Shown here: positions 54,736 to 64,000 of the stretch, in pieces
How positions within the stretch are numbered: the first letter of the stretch is position 1
Layout: each line of letters starts with the position of its first letter
Assembly (NCBI GenBank): GCA_018417955.1
Contig: JACTVC010000006.1
Span: forward strand, 992,001 to 1,056,000
DNA: 64,000 nt
Direction: 5' to 3'
DNA from: Laccaria trichodermophora
Taxonomy: Eukaryota > Basidiomycota > Agaricomycetes > Agaricales > Hydnangiaceae
The notes under the pieces: generated by a model
What the model was told of the DNA's origin: nothing
Database searches by the model: none
The model's input: only the letters and a program-made list of their open reading frames with translations
Translations under genes and position numbers: made by a program

Positions 54736-57700
54736 CATAGTTATCATATAAAACAGGTAACTGCCTATAGGTCCCTGTGTATCCATCCACACTCTTTATG
54801 ATAGGGAATCATTACTGTTACCATGTTTTTTCATTATCATAAAGGCTGCGCTTTTTCATTAATTGTAGGCAGGGTTTTGGGCCTCCCTCATAAGACAGCC
54901 TGTGGTTATCATTACCAATTTCATATCTTTCCAAAGCCATATCATTGCAATTTTCATTAGTTATCTAGCCAGTATCATTGGATATTTCATTAGCTACATG
55001 AGTGATATCATTTTGTGATTTTCAATGGTTACTTTGGCAATATCATTGGAAATTTCATAAGCTACTTGGGCAATATCATTGCGCTTTTCATAAATTATCT
55101 TGCCAGTATCATTGGAAATTTCATTAGCTATTTGGGTGACATCATTGCTATTTTCATTAGCTACTTGGGCAATATCATTGCGATTTTCATAAATTATGTG
55201 GCCAGTATCATTGGAAATTTCATTAGCTGGTTGTGCAATATCATTGGCAATTTCATTAGCTACTTGGGCAATATCATTGTGATTTTCATAAATTATGTGG
55301 CCAGTATCATTGGAAATTTCATTAGCTGGTTGTGCAATATCATTGGCAATTTCATTAGCTACTTGGGCAATATCATTGCACTTTTCATAAATTATCTTGC
55401 CAGTATCATTGGAAATTTCATTAGCTATTTGGGCAACATCATTGCTATTTTCATTAGCTACTTGGGCAATATCATTGCGATTTTCATAAATTATGTGGCC
55501 AGTATCATTGGAAATTTCATTAGCTGGTTGTGCAATATCATTGGCAATTTCATTAGCTACTTGGGCGACATCATTGTGATTTTCATTAGCTACTTGGGCA
55601 ATATCATTGCAATTTTCATTAGCTACTTGGGCAATATCATTAGCAATATCATTGGAAATTTCATTAGCTACTTGGGCAATATCATTGGAAATTTCATTAG
55701 CTACTTGGGCGACATCATTGTGATTTTCATTAGCTACTTGGGCAATATCATTGTGATTTTCATTAGCTACTTGGGCAATATTATTGGCAATTTCATTAGC
55801 TCCTTTGGCAATATCATTGTGATTTTCATTAGCTACTTGGGTGACATCATTGCGATTTTCATTAGCTACTTGGGCAATATTATTGGCAATTTTTAGTAAT
55901 CAGGAGAGTGGTCACATGACCAAACTCCAAAAGGGGTCAAAAAACCAAAGTTGTAGCCCTGCACTATAGCTTCCCATATCTGTTTGAATTATGTTCTGAA
56001 GTGCTCCTGTTGTGGAGATATGAGGTAAAGGAACTTCAAAAGTGTTGCGTTTTTTTTTGTTTTTTGTGTTTTTCTCCATGAAAACAAAACCAAATAACAT
56101 GATTTCAGTATATTTAGAAAGCTAAAAGAAAGGGCTACAATTATTGTATCGTGGGAAAAATGACCAAAAAAGGAAGGTGCATGCCCTACTATAAGAGTCA
56201 GATATAGATTTACTGATAAACTACAAAAAAGTTGGACTTAGACCACACAGTTTACTGATACCCTATAAAAGACTACAAAAGTTGGACTTAGACTATAAAG
56301 TTTGCTGATAGACTACAAAAGTTGAACTTAGACTACAAAGTTTACTAATACACTACAAAAGACTACCAAATTTACTGATAGACTACAAAGTTTACTGATA
56401 GACTATAAAAGACTACAAAAGTCAGACTTAGACTACAAAAGCTTGGATTTAGACTACAAAGTTAGAGTTAAGGTCAGAAGGTTATCTTGACTACAGAGTT
56501 TGTAGTGTCCACTTTTTGTCATTAGAAAAGTTGTGTAGTGTCTGCTTTTTGAGACTACAAAAGTTTGTAGTGTGTGCTTTTTCATTAGAAAGTTTATAGT
56601 GACTGCTTTTTGAGACTACAAAAGTTTGTGGTGATTGCTTTTTGAGACTACAAAAGGTTGTAGTGTGCGCTTTTTCATTAGAAAAGTTTGTAGTGTCCGC
56701 TTTTTTTGTCATTAGAAAGGCTTGTAGTGTCTGCTTTTTCATTAGAAAAGTTGGTAGTGTCTGCTTTTTGAGACTCCAAAATCTTGTAGTGTGTGCCTTT
56801 TCATTGGAAGAGTGTGTAGTGTCTACTTTTTCACTTAAAAAAGTTTGTAGTTGACATGTAGTTTATGGTGTCTCTATCTGTGTTATGGGGATGAGGTTGA
56901 AGGATTGCCATCATATGCCAGTGCTGCAGCATTGGTTTTTGGCATCATGCACAAGTTGTCTTTCACATTAGGAAAAGCCTTTCATATTGATACCTCATGT
57001 AAGGATATGGCTGAATGATTGACATGACTTTACATATTGCTATTGCCACATCATCAGTCTTTGACATCATGCCCAAGTTCGCTTTCAAGCTAGAGGAGGC
57101 TATTCATGTTGATACCTACTCAATACATAGTCAACCTACAACATGACCTGACTTATAGACACCTCCAAGGATGAATCAACCCATCATCCTATAGCCCTTA
57201 AAGAGCTGCATTAAAGTTGACTATGTTTGGGACAGTGTGAAAGCCAACTTGGTCATGATGTCAAGACTGGTGATGTCATGTCAATCCTTCAGCCATATCC
57301 CCACATGAAGTTACAATTGCAGACACTACAAACTTTTCTAATGAAAAAGCGCACACTACAACCTTTTGTAGTCTCAAAAAGCAATCACCACAAACTTTTG
57401 TAGTCTCAAAAAGCAGTCACTATAAACTTTTCTAATGAAAAAGCACACACTACAACCTTTTGTAGTCTCAAAAAGCAATCACCACAAACTTTTGTAGTCT
57501 CAAAAAGCAGTCACTATAAACTTTCTAATGAAAAAGCACACACTACAAACTTTTGTAGTCTCAAAAAGCAGACACTACACAACTTTTCTAATGACAAAAA
57601 GTGGACACTACAAACTCTGTAGTCAAGATAACCTTCTGACCTTAACTCTAACTTTGTAGTCTAAATCCAAGCTTTTGTAGTCTAAGTCTGACTTTTGTAG

Positions 57701-59686
57701 TCTTTTATAGTCTATCAGTAAACTTTGTAGTCTATCAGTAAATTTGGTAGTCTTTTGTAGTGTATTAGTAAACTTTGTAGTCTAAGTTCAACTTTTGTAG
57801 TCTATCAGCAAACTTTATAGTCTAAGTCCAACTTTTGTAGTCTTTTATAGGGTATCAGTAAACTGTGTGGTCTAAGTCCAACTTTTTTGTAGTTTATCAG
57901 TAAATCTATATCTGACTCTTATAGTAGGGCATGCACCTTCCTTTTTTGGTCATTTTTCCCACGATACAATAATTGTAGCCCTTTCTTTTAGCTTTCTAAA
58001 TATACTGAAATCATGTTATTTGGTTTTGTTTTCATGGAGAAAAACACAAAAAACAAAAAAAAACGCAACACTTTTGAAGTTCCTTTACCTCATATCTCCA
58101 CAACAGGAGCACTTCAGAACATAATTCAAACAGATATGGGAAGCTATAGTGCAGGGCTACAACTTTGGTTTTTTGACCCCTTTTGGAGTTTGGTCATGTG
58201 ACCACTCTCCTGATTACTAAAAATTGCCAATAATATTGCCCAAGTAGCTAATGAAAATCGCAATGATGTCACCCAAGTAGCTAATGAAAATCACAATGAT
58301 ATTGCCAAAGGAGCTAATGAAATTGCCAATAATATTGCCCAAGTAGCTAATGAAAATCACAATGATATTGCCCAAGTAGCTAATGAAAATCACAATGATG
58401 TCGCCCAAGTAGCTAATGAAATTTCCAATGATATTGCCCAAGTAGCTAATGAAATTTCCAATGATATTGCTAATGATATTGCCCAAGTAGCTAATGAAAA
58501 TTGCAATGATATTGCCCAAGTAGCTAATGAAAATCACAATGATGTCGCCCAAGTAGCTAATGAAATTGCCAATGATATTGCACAACCAGCTAATGAAATT
58601 TCCAATGATACTGGCCACATAATTTATGAAAATCGCAATGATATTGCCCAAGTAGCTAATGAAAATAGCAATGATGTTGCCCAAATAGCTAATGAAATTT
58701 CCAATGATACTGGCAAGATAATTTATGAAAAGTGCAATGATATTGCCCAAGTAGCTAATGAAATTGCCAATGATATTGCACAACCAGCTAATGAAATTTC
58801 CAATGATACTGGCCACATAATTTATGAAAATCACAATGATGTCGCCCAAGTAGCTAATGAAATTTCCAATGATATTGCCCAAGTAGCTAATGAAATTTCC
58901 AATGATATTGCTAATGATATTGCCCAAGTAGCTAATGAAAATTGCAATGATATTGCCCAAGTAGCTAATGAAAATCACAATGATGTCGCCCAAGTAGCTA
59001 ATGAAATTGCCAATGATATTGCACAACCAGCTAATGAAATTTCCAATGATACTGGCCACATAATTTATGAAAATCGCAATGATATTGCCCAAGTAGCTAA
59101 TGAAAATAGCAATGATGTTGCCCAAATAGCTAATGAAATTTCCAATGATACTGGCAAGATAATTTATGAAAAGTGCAATGATATTGCCCAAGTAGCTAAT
59201 GAAATTGCCAATGATATTGCACAACCAGCTAATGAAATTTCCAATGATACTGGCCACATAATTTATGAAAATCGCAATGATGTCGCCCAAATAGCTAATG
59301 AAATTTCCAATGATACTGGCAAGATAATTTATGAAAAGCGCAATGATATTGCCCAAGTAGCTTATGAAATTTCCAATGATATTGCCAAAGTAACCATTGA
59401 AAATCACAAAATGATATCACTCATGTAGCTAATGAAATATCCAATGATACTGGCTAGATAACTAATGAAAATTGCAATGATATGGCTTTGGAAAGATATG
59501 AAATTGGTAATGATAACCACAGGCTGTCTTATGAGGGAGGCCCAAAACCCTGCCTACAATTAATGAAAAAGCGCAGCCTTTATGATAATGAAAAAACATG
59601 GTAACAGTAATGATTCCCTATCATAAAGAGTGTGGATGGATACACAGGGACCTATAGGCAGTTACCTGTTTTATATGATAAAAGTG
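54736..59686. mobile_element. Giant palindromic foldback element FB2
   Basis: 4951 bp of inverted repeat inside B's gag. Tips read (CATAG/CACTT)TTATCATATAAAACAGG; outer sequence GTAACTGCCTATAGGTCCCT is shared by both arms. Arm order: tip, minisatellite of ~30-bp units with ATTTCATTAGCTACTTGGGC, the ~280-bp tract shared with FB1 (55912-56190; 57930-58201), ACTACAAAAG/TTTGTAGTGT repeats, then a ~620-bp loop (about 56700-57320). The right arm is 309 bp longer through extra minisatellite units. Flanks GTGGCTAC and GTAGCCAC agree at 6 of 8 positions; a clean target duplication is not proven, and gag does not rejoin in frame without one more indel. Confidence 0.78.
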
Positions 59687-61180
59687 GTAGCCACCAGTCG
59701 CTGCTCCAGTTGGTATCTGAGCGCTAGCCGATCCTCTCCCTTTGACTCTGCTACTATCAAACCATTTATTAGGTCCCTTAAACGGCATTTCAGCCCCCAG
59801 CCATATCCTATCGGAGGGCATAGGCTCGGCTTCCTCGTCGTCCATTTCATTCCTCCTTTCTTTGTCCTTACCCTTCGAGCTTCGTGTAGCTCGCTTTTGT
59901 TTGGAGGTTTCCTTTTCCATCGTGAAGGCGTTCCTTAACATAGTTGGCAATGGGATGATATCCAACCACGATTTCCCTTGGTTTAGCGCCAATTCCGCTT
60001 CCTCTGACATTTGGTCATGATGATGGGGAAACTTCTCGTACATGTAACACAGGCGTTGGTCTACAGATGGAAGGTGTCGTAATTGGTTATGGAGTTCGGG
60101 GGCTGTAGATATGGGTGATAGTAGCAGTTCTTCGTCTGGTCTGTGTTGATATTGTAGCTGATATTTCTGTAGAGTACGGTGCCCTAATTCAAGTCGCTTC
60201 TGAACGGCCTTCCATGCCACGTTGAGTTGAGGAAGACTTGTAGTTCCCTTCAGAACGTATAGGAGCGTGTCTCTAGGGTCAACTGCAAAATGTATTTCTC
60301 GTTCTTCTATTAGACCAGCTGCTCGTTCAACGAACAGTTGCAGTTCGAATGAGGTCTTGAGCAAGTTTTCCAAAAAACTTTCTGAGAGTCTATACTTTGT
60401 AGTAGCTCTATTGGGATCTTCTACTGTTTCGATATTTTCCGCTTCCAGATCGACCATAGTCACTAATAGAGTAACCGAAGTTTCTGTCGAAAAGTCGTTA
60501 CCATTCGTCTCCCTGGTATATTCCTCTAAAAGCCTGGCCATTGGAGAATCCTTAAACGCTGAGACGTTACCCCTATAGCCTATGGGAAGCTCCATCTCCT
60601 CTCCTTCTACTATGGTATCGAATCCCGTCGCTTGCATGGCTGGCTTCGGGGTTGACGAAGATTCTGCGTATTGTGAAGAAGCGATTGTTGAGGTCGGAGA
60701 AGCAGGGATGATGGGTGGTTGAACTATAACTCCCGACGCCAGGGAAACTGTAACGTCGGATGTCGCTTGTCTGGTAGATTGTGTACTGCGGTTAAATGAA
60801 GTTAATGGCGAAGTAGGTTTCGTCGGTAACTTCTTCGAGTTGGAGCCAGCTATGGCTGAGTTCTGGAATACCGCGGAGGCTTTAGGTTTCGTGGTTGGGA
60901 CTTTCGTAGTTAAACCTTTGACTGGGGAAACCGATCGCGATGATGATCGCGATTGCGATCGGTGTTTATCGCTAGCGCCTTCTTGAGTTGTTTTCGGGAT
61001 GCGCGATGAGCGTGAAAAGGAAAATGATGGATGGTTAGCATTCGAAGAATGACTAGTGGTGGGTGCAGGGGTAGGGATAGGAATTGATTCAGAAGTTATG
61101 GAGGTTCGTCGAGATAATTCCTCAACGGAAGTGGTTTTGTAGTCGGCCAGGTTGTCACTATATCCCACAGTGTCCACCTT
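59687..61180 (-). CDS. Element B gag, N-terminal part
   Basis: Open from the LTR edge to the FB2 insertion. The N-terminal ~180 residues are Ser/Thr/Pro-rich (disordered), then a conserved segment (LSPISTAPELHNQLRHL, SVDQRLCYMYEKFPHHHDQM) aligning with A (LSPISTAPDLYQDFARL, SVDERMRYMLQKIPHHQQQ). No ATG occurs before about residue 181; translation may start from a spliced leader, at a non-AUG codon, or at the internal Met (MQATGFDTIV). Confidence 0.7.
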
Positions 61181-61733
61181 TGTAACAGGTGTTCCGTGAG
61201 CGGCTGGTTCGGTGGGTGGCTAGCTAACGACAAGGAGTCTGGCGAACATGACAGTTATAAGAGGTGCAAAGGTGTGAAGACCAATCTATGCGATTGGTCC
61301 GAGTTTAGTGTGTACTAAGCGGAGATCGTATGAGCTTCGGATATCCGTTGCACGATCTCTACTCTCCCTCAGGAAATCCTTAAGAGAGCAGTACATGGGA
61401 AACGGCCTAACGTAGTAGCGGAATACTTCTGGAAGAGTATTCAGCGATCTAACAGGACCAAATCACTTACTTGGCTTGCAGGAGGGAAAGCGATACGACG
61501 CTTGATCCGAACGTGAAGTTACGCAGTGGTGGTTTGGTGAATGAAAAAGATGAAGAAGGTACACGTGTAACTAAGGTTATGTAAACGAGTTGAATTGTAG
61601 TATTTCGTAATCAAATGTAGTTTGCAGTAATGTGATCAGTCAGAGGGAGCTCACCCTATGGAGGAAGCAAGGCTTGCGACATTCCCGAGGGGAAATTATA
61701 TAGGAGCGCACCTAGTACTAGGTATCCGTTACA
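61181..61733 (-). repeat. Element B 5' LTR
   Basis: 553 bp, TGTAAC...GTTACA in plus reading. Flanked by CTTAC on the outer side (61734-61738), the partner of 43170-43174. The sequence just inside (minus AAGGTGGACACTGTGG) should hold the primer site, but no tRNA match was recognised. Confidence 0.88.
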
Positions 61734-64000
61734 CTTACTCGCTTCAAGAAACGATGCCGCCTTAAAATCCTGTTGGTGAAGGGATTCCTCTAGGTGTGTT
61801 TTGTTCACTACTTCTCCTCCCAATCTCTGATTCAACAGGATCGAATATGCTGTACAGTAAGTTCTCTCCCCTTCGTCGTCCATAGGCGCGCTTTCTCCAA
61901 TGTGGACCGACCGACTCGTCCTTTCCAGGTTCACGTTATAATCGGGACATTCTTTATCCCAGTGGTTCTTACTACTGCAACACTTGCATGGGGATGGTGG
62001 TAATTTTCCCATTTTCGTAGTAACATGATCGTTCTTTGAAAAGGGGTATCCTCCTTTAGGTGGCGGTCGCTGACGTTGCTGAAGCACTTGATAGGCTTCA
62101 TGAAGGATGTGTTCATCTGTATTGGGGTTGACGGTGTCTGTGGTTTCTTGTGTAGGAGGCGCGGGGATGTCTAAGGATGTCTGCATTCTCGACGGGATGT
62201 TCGTATTCTCGACTGAGTTGGCTTGACGTCGATAGGAGGACTTTTCTTGCACAAATCCAAGTTGTCATAACTGCGTCACAATACTATCAAGAGAGTTGGG
62301 GACTCCCCCTTTTGAGACTCGATAAGCTTCGAGGAGTGCTTCTTCGTGTTCAGTGACTCGAGAATACAGCTCACTAGAATCTTTGATGCTACTCAGTAAT
62401 AGGATGGGCCCCCAACTTACGGGAGCTTTCCTCATGATATAGAAGACTTCAAGTGGCCCCCCTGCATCTACGCTCAGTAACATCCTCGTGTATACGATGC
62501 GTCGAGTGATGAAGTCCGCAGGTGATTCTTTCTCATGATTCCTTTCACGGAAGGTTTGATTATTGTAATAGTTGTTCATTTTCAGCTGCCACTTGTTCCC
62601 TAGGAATCCGTCTTTGATCCCTTTGAGAAACTTCAGGTAGTGAGAGCGCATGAACGCTTGATGCGACATCGGTAGCGTTACAAACCAATTTCGTATGCCT
62701 GATCCCTCCTTAAGACGGAACCAGAGCCAGTATCCTAGAGCTTCTGGTAGCCATCCTCCCAAGAACGCGAGCTGCTGGACTTGCCAAAAGTAATTTATTG
62801 CAGTCCAGTGATTTCCATCCCACTCCGGTAACTGCTCTATTTTTAATTCGGTCTTAATATTAGCAGGGAACATCCCATAAGGCACTGATGGGCCGCCACC
62901 GCTACCTCCGGGATTTGGGGGGCCGCCTCCGCCTCCGCCACCTCCAGCATTTGGAGGTCCGTTGCCTCCTGGGTCTCCTCCACCGGAACTATAAGGATTT
63001 GGTCGTCCGTTACCGCCTCCACCATAAGGCGGTCCTCCACCACCGTTATTCGGAGGTCCACCAGCTCCTCCACCACCAGAAGGTCCGCCACCGCCGCCAT
63101 TGCTAGGCCCTCCTCCTCCTGAAGGTCCACCACCTCCGCCGTAGCTATGACCTCCTCCAGAAGAGGGTCCTAGTGAAGGGGACGGTCTTCCCAGAGGAGC
63201 TCCTGGAGTTGCAGGAGCGGGGCTGTTTGTGGGGACGTCGTCATTACGTGTGGCCTTTCTTGCTAGCGTAACAGCCTTTGATGTTGAATCCGCACGTACG
63301 ATATCGCCTAACTGGGTACGAGATGGCGTCGCTAATCCTATCGTGACGTCTGGTATCGATTCGAATCCTGGAGTCAAGAAATAAGAAGTAGGCTGTGAGA
63401 TGCTTGTCACATCGAAGAAAGCCTTTCCCGTCCTGAAGGGGGTCTGGAAGCCTAATGAGAGTTCCAGACCTTTGGCGTCATTCCTTCCTTGAGTGGGGAA
63501 CATGTTGGATTCATTCCATTGGGAAGCAGCCGGCCATATATCCCGGTCTTCATTACCACTGAGCTCAGTTTGAGTTTGAGAGTGTGCGACGGATTCCGCT
63601 GCTGGGTTTTCGAGTGCGGAAGTCATCGATGATGGTTGTTGAACTGGAATTGAGGCAGTTGGATGTATGATGTCCCAGGTCTGACCACGATTCAAAGCAT
63701 CCAGAGACTCAGCGGTGAGTTGTTGTTGGTGGTGAGGTATTTTTTGCAGCATGTACCTCATTCGCTCGTCGACAGAGTCTAGTCTAGCGAAGTCTTGATA
63801 GAGGTCCGGGGCCGTAGAGATAGGAGATAACGGGACTTCAATGCATTGGTATTCCGCTTCGTACTTCATTACCGTCTGTTGAGCCATACGTAGCCGTTTT
63901 AGAAGAATGGAGTGAGCGACTTCTAGCTGCGAACAACTTTCCCCGCCTCGCAGAGCAGTAGTCATCGTGTCTTCTGGATCGATTATGAATGTGTTGTCTC
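61734..64000 (-). pseudogene. Element A gag, partial at the window edge, one TGA
   Basis: The frame runs in from beyond 64000. Segments: helix-rich start aligned with B gag; a very Gly/Pro-rich region (GGGGGPSGGGGPSNGGGG, near 62880-63170); gag core (LPEWDGNHWTAINYFWQVQQ, ALGYWLWFRLKEGSGIRNWF, ADFITRRIVYTRML); an in-frame TGA at 62265-62267 (VTQL-stop-QLGF); then the zinc knuckle CKCCSSKNHWDKEC (near 61930-61985). It ends ASFLEASK at the B insertion and continues at 43174. Confidence 0.8.

Larger units (their letters stand above)
43175..61733 (-). mobile_element. Inner Gypsy retrotransposon B, nested in gag of A
   Basis: 553-bp LTRs at 61181-61733 (5' on the minus strand) and 43175-43727 (3'), TGTAAC...GTTACA, flanked by CTTAC on both sides (43170-43174, 61734-61738). 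Interior in minus order: gag (split by FB2), protease, RT, RNase H, integrase, chromodomain, X (47992-46596), a TIR element (46595-44926), Y (44914-43736), polypurine tract AGGGGGGCTC. Without insertions it is about 11.9 kb. Two in-frame TGA codons break pol. The LTRs differ at four places only, all CpG. Confidence 0.88.
21535..64000 (-). mobile_element. Outer Gypsy retrotransposon A, split by three insertions, runs off the right edge
   Basis: Minus-strand order: gag (from beyond 64000 to 61734), [element B 61733-43175], protease-RT-RNase H-integrase start (43174-39130), [element C 39129-30105], integrase end with chromodomain (30104-29394), accessory frame X-Y (29059-26525), polypurine tract (26510-26500, GTGGGGGGCTC), and 3' LTR (26499-21535, split by FB1). 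Excluding insertions, about 10.7 kb is visible. Every junction rejoins cleanly: gag...EASK continues as SRGRES across B, and WAIWLP continues as LLEWAYN across C. Three in-frame TGA codons break the frames, so this copy is not autonomous. The 5' LTR and gag start are outside the window. Confidence 0.85.

Noticed and set aside
55015..55896. 293- and 396-residue frames (also 58217-59407) with repeated NIIGNFISYLG units, looking like a membrane repeat protein
   Set aside because: They are translations of the ~30-bp minisatellite in the FB2 arms; unit length is divisible by three so any stop-free phase stays open. The two versions are the same palindrome read from both ends.

Overview
The window reads as nuclear DNA of a basidiomycete, most likely an agaric-type Agaricomycete. 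The basis is: many 46-61 nt GT-AG introns, fast-evolving F-box/LRR-type families, a fungal TTC7/YPP1 homologue, and chromodomain Gypsy and Copia elements. No rRNA, tRNA or CRISPR array was seen. All splice models were made by eye.

Left third, 1-21.5 kb (host genes). A block containing a multi-spanning membrane protein and a CH-like protein occurs twice in the same orientation, at about 300-6800 and 6985-11760. Copy 1 of the CH-like gene (5113-6790) is broken and copy 2 (10071-12235) is intact. The first block also carries an intact F-box gene (3125-4796); a scrap of that gene sits at the seam between blocks (about 6804-6975). Next come a decayed F-box-like pseudogene (12564-13687), its intact paralogue (14539-15799), an eight-exon YPP1/TTC7 gene (15961-19820) and a small divergent spliced frame (20005-20326).

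Right two thirds, 21.5-64 kb (one retrotransposon with others nested in it). Outer Gypsy element A lies on the minus strand from 21535 to beyond the window end. Its 3' LTR is split by giant palindrome FB1 (22132-26286). Its integrase is split by non-coding LTR element C (30105-39129, identical 319-bp LTRs), which itself holds Copia element D (32833-37981). Its gag is split by a second Gypsy of the same lineage, B (43175-61733). B in turn is split in gag by giant palindrome FB2 (54736-59686) and in its accessory region by a TIR element (44926-46595). Target duplications (CTTAC for B, GGGAG for C, CGGCG for D) and reading frames that rejoin support this order.

Two things stand out. First, A and B both carry a large extra frame of unknown function between integrase/chromodomain and 3' LTR (called X-Y here), the position env occupies in retroviruses. 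Second, FB1 and FB2 are a family of 4-5 kb near-perfect palindromes with shared modular architecture and no credible protein. Also, every nonsense mutation seen in A and B is TGA, and every difference between B's LTRs is at a CpG, which points to methylation-type CpG decay.
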